NCBI GenBank assembly: GCA_902805555.1
Contig: CADCSY010000086.1
Span: 1 to 50,004, forward strand
Length of the DNA stretch: 50,004 nt
Direction: 5' to 3'
Source: an uncultured Acidimicrobiales bacterium
GTDB taxonomy: Bacteria > Actinomycetota > Acidimicrobiia > Acidimicrobiales > CADCSY01
The position numbers and the translations under genes were made by a program. The notes below the pieces were generated by a model. It did no database searches. It was given only the letters and a program-made list of their open reading frames with translations, and was not told the origin of the DNA. Shown here piece by piece: positions 24,673 to 32,548 of the stretch. Numbering within the stretch: the first letter of the stretch is position 1; each line of letters begins with the position of its first letter.

Positions 24673-25458
24673 ATGGGCAGAGCATCGTCATCGAAGAAGG
24701 TGGCACGAGCCGCCAAGGCGGCGGGTCGTCCCGGCACGACGAAGAGCCTGGTGTGGCCGTTGAGCATCGGCCTCGTCGTGCTCATCGGCGTCGGCCTCAT
24801 CGCCGTCTCCGCCGCCGGCCGCCAGAGCAGCGCGGACGTCGAGCCGGCTCTCGGCGACCACTGGCACGCGGCCTACGGCGTGTACGCCTGCGAAGAGTTC
24901 CTCCCGCCGGTGAGCGACGCGATCGCCGACGAGAGCGGCATCCACTCCCACGGCGACGGCCTGATCCACATCCACCCGTTCAGCACCCGCTACACCGGCG
25001 AGGACGCCACCGTCGGGGCGTTCGGCGAGACGACCGACCTCGAGGTCAGCGACGACGCCATCCGGATGCCCTCGGGTGAGAGCTACGAGAACGGCGACGA
25101 CTGCGGCGGCGAGCCGGGCCAGGTGCAGGTCAAGGTGTGGGAGGGGCCGGCCGACACGGAGGGTCGCCTCCTCGAGGCCGACTTCGCCGACTTCGCCCCC
25201 CAGGACGGCGACCTCGTCACGATCGCCTTCGCGCCGGAGGGTGCGGAGATCCCGCCGCCCCCGTCGGCCGGGACGCAGCCGACCGACGTCGTGCCGGCGG
25301 CCGGGGACACCGTCCCCGAGGGGACCCCGAGCACGCTGCCCACCGACGAGGGTGCGACCACCGGCGACCCTGCGGCCGGGGACACGGGTGCAGAGGGCGG
25401 CGCCACCGACACGACCACCGGCGAGGGCAGCGGTCCCACCACGACCTCCGCCCCGTGA
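24673..25458 (+). CDS. Membrane-anchored extracytoplasmic protein of unknown function, His-rich
   Basis: 261 residues, not assigned to a named family. A basic N terminus precedes one membrane helix (about 26-47); the rest should lie outside. The outer domain has DHWHAAYGVYAC (62-73) and GIHSHGDGLIHIHPF (89-103): six histidines and several acids in two short blocks, suggesting metal binding, and two cysteines (one at 73, one near 148) that could form a disulphide. The last 70 residues are Pro/Thr/Gly-rich and disordered. It lies between wbbL and manC and overlaps manC by four bases (GTGA), so a link with envelope glycan synthesis is likely, but its job is unknown. Six further Met/Val codons upstream are excluded by lack of homology-like sequence. 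Confidence 0.7.
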   Translation: MGRASSSKKVARAAKAAGRPGTTKSLVWPLSIGLVVLIGVGLIAVSAAGRQSSADVEPALGDHWHAAYGVYACEEFLPPVSDAIADESGIHSHGDGLIHIHPFSTRYTGEDATVGAFGETTDLEVSDDAIRMPSGESYENGDDCGGEPGQVQVKVWEGPADTEGRLLEADFADFAPQDGDLVTIAFAPEGAEIPPPPSAGTQPTDVVPAAGDTVPEGTPSTLPTDEGATTGDPAAGDTGAEGGATDTTTGEGSGPTTTSAP

Positions 25459-26513
25459 GGGCGGTCGTCCTCGTCGGCGGCTTCGGCACCCGACTGCGGC
25501 CGCTCACGTTCAGCACGCCGAAGCAGATGCTGCCGGTCGCAGGTCGTCCGATGATCGAGCGGGTCCTCGCCCACCTGGCGAGCCACGGCATCGACGACGT
25601 CGTGCTGTCGCTCGGCTACCGCCCCGACGCCTTCACCGAGGCCTACGCCGACGCCCGCTGCGCCGGGGTCCGCCTCCACTACGCGGTCGAGCCCGAGCCC
25701 CTCGACACCGCCGGCGCCATCGGCTTCGCCGCACACGAGGCTGGGGTGGCGGAGCGGTTCCTCGTCGTCAACGGGGACATCCTCACCGACATCGACCTCA
25801 GCGCCCTCGTCTCGTTCCACGACGGCTGCGGCGCCGAGGGGACGATCGCCCTCACCAAGGTCGGCGACCCGTCACAGTTCGGCGTCGTGCCGACCGACGA
25901 GGACGGCCGGGTGCTCGCCTTCGTGGAGAAGCCCCCGCGGGACGAGGCGCCGACCGACCTCGTGAACGCCGGGTTCTACGTGCTCGAGGCCTCCGTCCTC
26001 GGGCGGATCCCAGCCGGGCGCAAGGTCAACATCGAGCGCGAGACGTTCCCCGCCATGGTCGGGGCGGGGACGCTGCGAGGGTGGGCCGACCCCGCCTACT
26101 GGCTCGACGTCGGCACCCCCGAGCGGCTCCTGCAGGCCAACCTCGACGTGCTCGACGGACGGCGCCCGGCCGTGGAGGTCGACCCCTCCGACGGAGACGG
26201 GGTGGACCCGGCGGCTGCCGTGACGGGCAGCGTGGTGGCGACCGGCGCCACCGTGGCCGGCGGTGCCACCGTGGAGCGGGCGGTGCTCGGTCGAGGTGCG
26301 CAGGTCGGGGCCGGCGCCGTGGTCGAGGAGGCCGTGCTCATGCCGGGCGCCACCGTGGGCGAGGGGGCGCTCGTGCGGCGCTCGATCATCGGTCCCGGTG
26401 CTCGCGTGGGCGCGCGCTCCTCGCTCGTCGACCTGTGCGTGATCGGCGACGGCGCCGAGGTCGAGCCGGGCGAGTCGCTCGTGGGGGCCTCTGTGCCCGA
26501 GGTGCCTCGATGA
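25455..26513 (+). CDS. manC: Mannose-1-phosphate guanylyltransferase (NDP-sugar pyrophosphorylase with left-handed helix)
   Basis: 352 residues; predicted to make GDP-mannose for mannosyltransferases. The catalytic domain has VVLVGGFGTRLRPLT, PKQMLPVAG, VVNGDILTDID, FGVVPTDEDGRVLAFVEKPP, VNAGFYVLE and AYWLDVGTPE, closely following mycobacterial ManB (Rv3264c). From about residue 255 imperfect hexapeptide repeats (for example GATVAG, GAQVGA, GATVGE) form a left-handed beta-helix. The start is the GTG overlapping the upstream stop. The substrate is assigned by similarity and context; glucose-1-phosphate enzymes share the fold. Confidence 0.83.
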   Translation: MRAVVLVGGFGTRLRPLTFSTPKQMLPVAGRPMIERVLAHLASHGIDDVVLSLGYRPDAFTEAYADARCAGVRLHYAVEPEPLDTAGAIGFAAHEAGVAERFLVVNGDILTDIDLSALVSFHDGCGAEGTIALTKVGDPSQFGVVPTDEDGRVLAFVEKPPRDEAPTDLVNAGFYVLEASVLGRIPAGRKVNIERETFPAMVGAGTLRGWADPAYWLDVGTPERLLQANLDVLDGRRPAVEVDPSDGDGVDPAAAVTGSVVATGATVAGGATVERAVLGRGAQVGAGAVVEEAVLMPGATVGEGALVRRSIIGPGARVGARSSLVDLCVIGDGAEVEPGESLVGASVPEVPR

Positions 26514-26641
26514 GCGTCGCCGATCCGGGTCCCGCCGCTGCAGCGACGCGGCTGGTCGGGCGGGCCGGCCCACTCGGGATCCTCACGGGGGCGGCAGGGA
26601 CGCTGCGGTGGTCGGGGTGCCGCCGGGTCGCACGAGGCTGA
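26510..26641 (+). CDS. Small ORF of 43 codons overlapping the manC stop (doubtful)
   Basis: An ATG overlaps the manC TGA (ATGA) and the frame runs to 26641, beyond the first possible start (26608) of the membrane-protein gene. The product is Gly/Ala/Arg-rich with no domain. The overlap pattern is the same used by real genes here, so it may exist to carry ribosomes to the next gene, or it may be chance. Confidence 0.22.
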   Translation: MSVADPGPAAAATRLVGRAGPLGILTGAAGTLRWSGCRRVARG

Positions 26642-28335
26642 CCGCTCCGCCGGCGGGATCCGGGCCGGACCTCCGGGAGGGGGGCACCGACGGACCTCGA
26701 CGCGACGAACCCCCGGACGCGCGACGCGGTCCACGCCGCCGTGGCTGGTGGGCGGAGCCCGACCACCGGGTCGCCGTCGGGCTCGGGGCGGCGACGTTCG
26801 TGGTGCTGCAGCTCGTGCGGGGCCGCTACCCGGTCGAGTGGGACGGCGCCCAGCTCGTGATGGGGCTCGACCGCTTCGACGTGTCGAACGGGACGCCGCA
26901 CGCTCCCGGCTACTGGCTCTACATCGCCGCCGGCCGACTCGTCCGGGCTCTCACCTGGCTGGACGGCACGGCGTCGCTCACCCTGGTGTCGTCGGCCGCC
27001 GCCGCAGCCACGGTCGCCCTCAGCGCCCTCCTCGGGCGGGCCATCGGGGGCCGCCTCGTGGGGTGGCTGGCGGCCGGCCTCGTCCTCAGCTCGCCCTTCC
27101 TGTTGTTCTACGGGTCCAGCGTCGACACCTACACCCTCGACGCCCTCGCCTGCGTGGTGCTGCTGGCGCTCGCGTGGCACGCCCGCCCCGGGGGTCCGGA
27201 GGGCCTGCTCGCCGCGGCGGCACTGGGCCTGGCCGCCGGGTTCCGGCAGACGTCGCTGCTGCTCTTCGCACCGCTCGCGGTGGTGGCGATGGCCCGGAGC
27301 GCCCGCGACCTCCGCACGTGGCTGTGGGGTGCGGTGGTCGCGACGGGCTCGGTGGCGTGCTGGCTCCTCCCCATGCTCGTCGAGCAGCCCGGTGGCCTCG
27401 GGGCGTGGCGGCGGGCCAGCGACGAGCTGCTCGACGGCTCCGTGGCCCAGACCGCCTTCTTCGCAGGCACCGCCGACGTCATCACCCGGAACATGACCCA
27501 GGGTGGGACCTACGCGACGATCGCCTTCCTGCCCGCTGCGGTCGTCTCGCTGGTGGCGGTCGGGGGCCTGCTCCTGGCGGGCCGACGGGGGGAGCCGCCG
27601 GGCCCGGCTGGCCGGTCATGGCCGCGGCGCACCCTGCTCCCGGCCCTGGCCGCCGTCCCTGCGCTGGTGTTCCTCGTGGTGATCCACTTCGGGAAGGCGG
27701 GCTACCTGCTCGCCGCCCTGCCCGCCGGCGTCCTGCTCCTCCTTGCTCCGGCCGCGGCACTCGCGCCCTCGGCCCGGCGGGCGGTCGCCGTCTGCGGCAT
27801 CGTCGTGTGCAGCGCCACGGCTGCGCAGTTCCTCCTCGCGCCCGGGATCGTGCCGGCGTCGCTCGTCGACGACACCCCGCTGTTCCTCACCAGCTCGGTG
27901 AACGGCGCGCCGTTCCCCTTCACGGCCGCCGCAGTGGCCGACAGCGACCGCACCACGTCCCGACAGCTGGCGCTGGCCGACGCCTTCGACCCTGCCCGTG
28001 ACGTCCTCGTGTGGGGCTGGCTGAACGGGGGCGAGCGCTACCGGCACGCGACGCTGACGCTCCCCGAGTTCACCACCTCGTTGGTCCGGGACTCGACGCA
28101 CGTGCACACCGCTCGCGCCGGCCGTTGGCGCACCGATCCCGACACCACCCTCGAGGTGCCGCCGGAGGGGAGGGCGGTCTTCGTGCTGGCCCGCGTCCCA
28201 CCCGACCTCGAGGTGCTCCTCGCCGCGGGGACGGCCCAGGCGGTCGACCTCGACTCGGGTCTCACGGTGTGGGTGGTGGGGCCCGGGGTCACACTGCTCG
28301 GCGTCCAGGTGGTGGAAGGCGACACCTCGGTCTGA
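26608..28335 (+). CDS. Polytopic membrane protein, GT-C (DUF2723/PMT-like) transferase candidate
   Basis: 575 residues from the first GTG; the start is uncertain because the first 45 residues are disordered and charged and GTG 26617 is equally possible. The first helix (about 55-70) is followed by an outer loop with GRYPVEWDGAQLVMG, then GTPHAPGYWLYI, a block typical of DUF2723/protein-mannosyltransferase-like proteins. About ten helices follow and the last 130 residues form a soluble outer domain. It may transfer a sugar, possibly mannose from a polyprenyl-phosphate donor, given manC upstream. It converges on cofE; the 25-base gap has a short CGGGC/GCCCG inverted repeat but no T-run. Confidence 0.65.
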   Translation: MVGVPPGRTRLTAPPAGSGPDLREGGTDGPRRDEPPDARRGPRRRGWWAEPDHRVAVGLGAATFVVLQLVRGRYPVEWDGAQLVMGLDRFDVSNGTPHAPGYWLYIAAGRLVRALTWLDGTASLTLVSSAAAAATVALSALLGRAIGGRLVGWLAAGLVLSSPFLLFYGSSVDTYTLDALACVVLLALAWHARPGGPEGLLAAAALGLAAGFRQTSLLLFAPLAVVAMARSARDLRTWLWGAVVATGSVACWLLPMLVEQPGGLGAWRRASDELLDGSVAQTAFFAGTADVITRNMTQGGTYATIAFLPAAVVSLVAVGGLLLAGRRGEPPGPAGRSWPRRTLLPALAAVPALVFLVVIHFGKAGYLLAALPAGVLLLLAPAAALAPSARRAVAVCGIVVCSATAAQFLLAPGIVPASLVDDTPLFLTSSVNGAPFPFTAAAVADSDRTTSRQLALADAFDPARDVLVWGWLNGGERYRHATLTLPEFTTSLVRDSTHVHTARAGRWRTDPDTTLEVPPEGRAVFVLARVPPDLEVLLAAGTAQAVDLDSGLTVWVVGPGVTLLGVQVVEGDTSV

Positions 28336-28360
28336 GGGCGGGCGCCCCGGCGGCCCGTCG

Positions 28361-29065
28361 TCAGCGGAACAGGTCCTCGGCCGGGTCCCGCACCACCTCG
28401 GCGGCCACCGAGGACTCCCGGAGCCACCCGGGGTCGACGCCCCGCACGACGGCGACGGGCACCCCGGCTGCCTTGCCCATCACGAGCTCGGCTGCGCCGG
28501 CGAGCTCGTCGGCCACGCACACCTCGGTGACCTGGAGCTCCCTGCCCTGCGCATCGATCGTCCCCCGCAGGTCGACCACCGCTGCGATCCCCGCCGTTCC
28601 CAGCGCCACGTCGGTCAGACCCTTGCGCCAGGCACGGCCGAAGGTGTCGGAGATGATCACCCCGACCTCGACCCCGGCCCTCGCCCTGATGCCGTCGCGG
28701 ATGCGCCTGGCCGACCGGTCGCTGTCGAGGGGGAGGAGGGCGGCCTGCCCGATGGCGACGTTGGAGAGGTCGATGCCGCTGTTGGCGCACACGAAGCCGT
28801 GCTTCGTCTCGGTGATGAGGAGGTCGCCGCGCCGCCGCAGCACGCGGCGCGCCTCGTCGAGCACGAGCCGCTTGTGGTCCAACGGGTCGTCGGGGTCGAC
28901 CGTCGCCAGACGGCCCTCCGCCTTGGACACCACCTTCTGGGTGACCACGACGACGTCGCCGTCCTCGAGCCCGGGGTCGGCGGCCAGGATGACCTCGGCC
29001 AGCACGTCGCCCGGCACCACCTCGCCGATGCCGCGCACCGGGAGGAGGCTGATCCCGCCGGTCAC
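28361..29065 (-). CDS. cofE: Coenzyme F420-0:L-glutamate ligase
   Basis: 234 residues; adds gamma-linked glutamates to F420-0 using GTP. Recognisable CofE blocks: LLPVRGIGEVVPGD, VVVVTQKVVSKAEGR, LITETKHGFVCANSGID, DSDRSARRIR, VGVIISDTFGRAWRKGLTDVALG and GKAAGVPVAVVRG. Only the ligase domain is present; the FMN-dependent C-terminal domain fused in mycobacterial FbiB is absent and is not encoded next door. GTG start overlaps the cofD stop (GTGA). Confidence 0.92.
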   Translation of the reverse strand: MTGGISLLPVRGIGEVVPGDVLAEVILAADPGLEDGDVVVVTQKVVSKAEGRLATVDPDDPLDHKRLVLDEARRVLRRRGDLLITETKHGFVCANSGIDLSNVAIGQAALLPLDSDRSARRIRDGIRARAGVEVGVIISDTFGRAWRKGLTDVALGTAGIAAVVDLRGTIDAQGRELQVTEVCVADELAGAAELVMGKAAGVPVAVVRGVDPGWLRESSVAAEVVRDPAEDLFR

Positions 29066-30021
29066 GCCCGCCCCAGCGTCGTCCTGGCCAGCGCAGCGGC
29101 CTCGGCCGGGCCCGTCATGACGGTGGGCGCCACCAGGCAGCGCACCCCGGCGGCTTCGACCTCGTCCGCCCGGCCGGCGTCGGCCTCGTCGACCACGAGC
29201 GTCCCGACGAGCGGCGCGTACAGGCGGGCGACGCCGACGACCGACGCCTCGTGCCCGAGCTCGGTGAGCATCCGGTCGGCCGGACCCTTCAGGGCCGCCC
29301 CGGCCACGATCGGCGACACCGCCACGACGTCGTCCCGGCGGGCCCGCAGCGCCTCCCCCACGCCCGGCACCGCAACCACCGGGCCGATCGAGACCACCGG
29401 GTTCGAGGGGGCGACCACGATCGAGGTGGCCTCGGCCAGGGCGCTGAGCACGCCCGGGGCGGGAGCGGCCCGCTCGACGCCGTCGAAGCGCACGCCCGTC
29501 ACCGGCACCGAGTGGCGGCGGCCGACGAAGTAGTCCTGGAACCCGATCTCGCCCTCACCGGCCACGGTCACCATCGTGGCCACGACGTCGTCGGTCATCG
29601 GCAGCAGGGCGAGCCCCAGCCCCCAGGCGGCCGACAGCTCGGCGGCGACGGCGCTGAGGGGGGCGCCCTCGGCCAGCCGCTGGGTGCGGTAGAGGTGGGT
29701 GGCGAGGTCGCGGTCGCCGAGGCGGAACCAGGTGGCGCCGGCCGCGGAGCCGGGAGGGGCCTGCCCCTCGAAGCGGGCCAGCGCGTCCATGGCCTGCCAC
29801 GTCTCGCCCTGGAGCCCCCACCCGAGCTCGGTGTTCGATGCGCCGGCCAGGGTGTAGGTGACGGTGTCGAGGTCGGGGCAGATGCGCAGGCCGTGCAGCG
29901 TGGTGTCGTCGCCGGTGTTGACGATCGCGGTGATCGACCCGGGCTCGACGACCTGCACGAGGCCGGCGAGGTACCTGGCGGCACCGACCCCCCCGGCGAG
30001 GACCGTGATCCGCCGCTCCAC
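29062..30021 (-). CDS. cofD: 2-phospho-L-lactate (or phosphoenolpyruvate) transferase of F420 synthesis
   Basis: 319 residues; joins the (phospho)lactyl or phosphoenolpyruvyl moiety to the deazaflavin Fo. Motifs: VLAGGVGAARYLAGL (7-21), NTGDDTTLHGLRICPDLDTV, GWGLQGET, FRLGDRDLATH and, near the middle, VAPSNPVVSIGP. In actinobacteria the homologue FbiA uses phosphoenolpyruvate. First gene of the cofD-cofE operon, which converges on manC/GT-C as fbiA-fbiB converge on manB in mycobacteria. The deazaflavin synthase genes (fbiC or cofG/cofH) are not in the window. Confidence 0.93.
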   Translation of the reverse strand: MERRITVLAGGVGAARYLAGLVQVVEPGSITAIVNTGDDTTLHGLRICPDLDTVTYTLAGASNTELGWGLQGETWQAMDALARFEGQAPPGSAAGATWFRLGDRDLATHLYRTQRLAEGAPLSAVAAELSAAWGLGLALLPMTDDVVATMVTVAGEGEIGFQDYFVGRRHSVPVTGVRFDGVERAAPAPGVLSALAEATSIVVAPSNPVVSIGPVVAVPGVGEALRARRDDVVAVSPIVAGAALKGPADRMLTELGHEASVVGVARLYAPLVGTLVVDEADAGRADEVEAAGVRCLVAPTVMTGPAEAAALARTTLGRA

Positions 30022-30027
30022 GGCCCG

Positions 30028-30033
30028 ACGCTA
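30028..30033 (-). promoter_or_regulatory. -10 box of a probable leaderless promoter for cofD-cofE
   Basis: Minus-strand TAGCGT ends 6 bases before the GTG at 30021, identical in sequence and spacing to the pabB promoter. Confidence 0.46.
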
Positions 30034-30134
30034 CGCCAGGCCGCTCTCGGGACCTCGCACCGGGCCGGCCGCCCGCTCGTCGGGCGCACGGCCCGGGTCG
30101 CCACCAGCCCGTGCGTCCGCCGTCCCCTCGCCGA

Positions 30135-31280
30135 TCAGCGCGAAAGCGCCCTGCGGTACACCTCCACGTGGGAGGCCGCACAGCGAGCCCAGGTCCACGG
30201 TGCGGCCAGCGCTGGCCCCCGGGAGCGGCGTGCGGCGACCTCGGGCCCGCCCGCCAGCGTCGCCTCGATCGCCTCGGCCAGGGCGGCCTCGTCGCCGGGG
30301 GGGACGGTCAGCGCCGCACCAGCCGAGAGGTCGGCCATCGGCGTGGCCTCCGTGGTGATCAGGGGGGCGCCGCAGGCCAGCGCCTCCAGGGCGGGGAGGC
30401 CGAAGCCCTCTGCGAACGGGGCGTACACCGCGGCCGACGACGAGCGCAGGAGGGCAGGGACCACCTCGGCGTCGACGTAGCCGGGGCGGAGGATGCGCTC
30501 GGCGAGGCCGCTGGCCGCGATCGCGGCATCGACCTCCTGGGCACCCCAGCCGGGGCGCCCGGCGAGCACGAGCGTGAGGTCGGGGTGACCGGAGGCGACG
30601 GCGGAGAAGGCGCGGACGAGGCCGGGGACGGCCTTGCGGGGTTCGAGCGTCCCGTAGAACACCACGAAGGGCGGTCGGATCCCCAGCCCGGCGAGCAGCG
30701 CCAGGTCCCGGTCCGGCCCGCCGACGGCCTCGGGCGCGAAGCGCTCGTGGTCGACGCCGTGGGGGATGGCGGACACCGGTGCGGTGGGCGCCAGCAGCTC
30801 GCGCAGGCGGTCGGCGGTCCGGTGGCTGACGCAGACGATCGCATCGGCCCGGCTGCCGCTGGCCCGGATCATCCGGGTGAAGTAGGCGACCTTGGCCCGT
30901 TCGTGCCACTCGGGGTTGTCGAAGAACGTGAGGTCGTGGACGGTCACCACCTTGGGCCCGCGCAGCAGCAGCGGGAGCGTGTAGTGCGGGCCGTGCCACA
31001 CCGCCCGGCCGAGGCGGGCGCTCGAGGCGAGGGGCCAGGCCTGCTCCCACGCCAGGCGCAGCGGCCGTCGGCCGGGGGCGACGGCCGCCACCTCCGCCCC
31101 CGGGGCCAGGGCCTGCCAGCGGGAGGCGTCGTCCCGGCGGGCCACCAGCGAGAGGTCGACGGCGCCTGCGCCGGCCAGGGCCCGCACGAGCTCGACCACG
31201 TACACCCCCGCCCCCGCAGGCCGGGCCGGGATGGCCGACACGTCGAGCGCCACGCGAGGCGCTCCCACGTCGCCGGTCAC
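30135..31280 (-). CDS. Family 4 glycosyltransferase
   Basis: 381 residues, GT-B fold, retaining. N-terminal acceptor domain: VALDVSAIP and PAGAGVYVVELVRAL; VVTVHDLTFF and SHRTADRL follow. The C-terminal donor domain has FVVFYGTLEPRKAV, LVLAGRPGWG, and the E-x7-E motif in EGFGLPALEAL. It is closest in style to mannosyl/rhamnosyl transferases of O-antigen clusters. The GTG at 31280 was chosen because homology-like sequence begins there; GTG 31268 is an alternative and the open frame extends upstream. Same strand and 85 bases after the next GT4, so probably one operon. Confidence 0.85.
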   Translation of the reverse strand: MTGDVGAPRVALDVSAIPARPAGAGVYVVELVRALAGAGAVDLSLVARRDDASRWQALAPGAEVAAVAPGRRPLRLAWEQAWPLASSARLGRAVWHGPHYTLPLLLRGPKVVTVHDLTFFDNPEWHERAKVAYFTRMIRASGSRADAIVCVSHRTADRLRELLAPTAPVSAIPHGVDHERFAPEAVGGPDRDLALLAGLGIRPPFVVFYGTLEPRKAVPGLVRAFSAVASGHPDLTLVLAGRPGWGAQEVDAAIAASGLAERILRPGYVDAEVVPALLRSSSAAVYAPFAEGFGLPALEALACGAPLITTEATPMADLSAGAALTVPPGDEAALAEAIEATLAGGPEVAARRSRGPALAAPWTWARCAASHVEVYRRALSR

Positions 31281-31365
31281 CAGGGCCGCCGGCCGGTCCT
31301 GGTGCACCCGGCCGTGACGGCGCTGCCGCCCACCTCGCGGGACCGCATCCCGACCCTTCCGACCG

Positions 31366-32475
31366 TCACACCCGTCGTCCGGTGGCGCCGACGCCCTCCG
31401 CTGCGGCTGCGTAGGCCTCGGCGTGGGCGCGGGCGCTGGCCTCCCAGGTGAACGCTGCCGCCCGGGCAGCGCCGGCTGCGCTCCGCTCCGCTCGGTGCCC
31501 CTCGTCCTCGACGAGCCGGAGCAGGGCGGCGCCCAGGGCCTCGACGTCGCCGACGGGCACGAGGTCGGCTGCGCCGCCCGCCACCTCGGGCAGGCAGGCG
31601 GCATCGGTCGTCACCACCGGGCACCCGCGCGCCATCGCCTCGGCCACCTGCATCCCGAACCCCTCGTAGCGGGCGGGGTGGGCGAGGGCGAGCGCGCGGC
31701 GGTACAGCACCTCGAGCTCGGGGTCGCCCACCTTGCCGAGCACCACGACGCCCGGGCGGTCGAGGTCGGGCGGCTCGCCCCACCCGGCCGGGCCCGCCAT
31801 CACCAGCTGCAGGTCGAGGTCCGGACGCGCGGCGCGCACCGCGGCGTGGGCCCCGACCAGGTCCACGGCACCCTTCCTCGGCTCGATGGTGCTGGCGAAG
31901 AGCACGAAGGGCTCCCGCACGCCGAGCCGTCCGAGCACCTCCTGCGTGGCCGCAGGGCCGGGATCCGGGCCCACCTCGACCCCGTGGTGGGCCACGTGCA
32001 CCCGGTCGGCGGCGAAGCCCTCCCTCAGCAGGTCGTCGCGCCCCCAGGCCGTGGGGACGACGACCGCCGCGGCGTCGCGCCTCGCCAGGTCGAGGCCTCG
32101 GCGGTGGAACGAGACCCCCCTCGGGGTGAGGTGCTCGGGCTGGCGGAGGAAGACGAGGTCGTGGACGGTCACGACCAGTGGTCGGCCGCCGGCCGGCGGC
32201 ACGGCGAGGCTGGTGGCGTGCAGCACCTCGCCCGGAGCTCGCACGAGCGGACGCCGGAGGCGGTGCCAGAGCTCGTAGCGGGCGGGCGCCGGGGGCCACC
32301 CGAGGTCGACCCAGGTGGCGCCGAGGCCGTCGGGGCGGGCGCCGGCGGCGAAGGCGACGGGGGTGACGCCCGTCCCCGGCAGCGCCCCGAGGAGCGATCG
32401 GACGTACCTCCCGATGCCGCCGGCGACGGGCTGCAGCAGCTGCCCGGCGTGCACCGCGACGGTCCGGGGGGGCAT
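31366..32475 (-). CDS. Family 4 glycosyltransferase
   Basis: 369 residues, GT-B fold. VAVHAGQLLQPVAGGIGRYVRSLL at the N terminus is the glycine-rich acceptor loop region; VVTVHDLVFLRQPEHLT, VVVPTAWGRDDLL and VAHHGVEV follow. The donor site has LFASTIEPRKGAVDL and the E-x7-E motif EGFGMQVAEAM, then CLPEVAGGAADLVPVGD. It resembles its neighbour at 30135 in organisation but not closely enough to be a recent copy. Divergent from the Rmd-like gene through the shared promoter at 32484-32493. Donor unknown; GDP- or dTDP-deoxysugars made by neighbours are candidates. Confidence 0.87.
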   Translation of the reverse strand: MPPRTVAVHAGQLLQPVAGGIGRYVRSLLGALPGTGVTPVAFAAGARPDGLGATWVDLGWPPAPARYELWHRLRRPLVRAPGEVLHATSLAVPPAGGRPLVVTVHDLVFLRQPEHLTPRGVSFHRRGLDLARRDAAAVVVPTAWGRDDLLREGFAADRVHVAHHGVEVGPDPGPAATQEVLGRLGVREPFVLFASTIEPRKGAVDLVGAHAAVRAARPDLDLQLVMAGPAGWGEPPDLDRPGVVVLGKVGDPELEVLYRRALALAHPARYEGFGMQVAEAMARGCPVVTTDAACLPEVAGGAADLVPVGDVEALGAALLRLVEDEGHRAERSAAGAARAAAFTWEASARAHAEAYAAAAEGVGATGRRV

Positions 32476-32483
32476 CGTCGGTC

Positions 32484-32493
32484 ACCGTAGACT
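32484..32493. promoter_or_regulatory. Overlapping divergent -10 boxes
   Basis: On the minus strand TACGGT (32489 to 32484) lies 8 bases before the ATG at 32475; on the plus strand TAGACT (32488-32493) lies 7 bases before the GTG at 32501. The two hexamers share the TA at 32488-32489, and only 25 bases separate the divergent start codons, so RNA polymerase could probably serve just one direction at a time. Confidence 0.5.
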
Positions 32494-32500
32494 GCGGCCC

Positions 32501-32548
32501 GTGCCGGCCCCCTCGACCCCGCCCTCCACGACCTCGACCAGCGCGTGA
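32501..32548 (+). CDS. 15-codon leaderless leader ORF coupled to the Rmd-like gene
   Basis: GTG at 32501 follows the plus-strand -10 box by 7 bases and the frame ends at TGA 32546-32548, overlapping the GTG start at 32545 (GTGA). The peptide is VPAPSTPPSTTSTSA. The main gene has no close -10 or ribosome site of its own, so its translation probably depends on this ORF. Pro and Thr/Ser codon richness could allow attenuation-like control. Confidence 0.4.
   Translation: MPAPSTPPSTTSTSA

Noticed and set aside
28336-28360. Rho-independent terminator between the GT-C gene and cofE
   Set aside because: Only a 5-bp CGGGC/GCCCG inverted repeat in uniformly GC-rich sequence and no T-run.
30013-31604. 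Longer start (31604) for the GT4 gene
   Set aside because: The extra 108 residues are Pro/Arg-rich, overlap the upstream GT4 gene, and lie before the first family strand.
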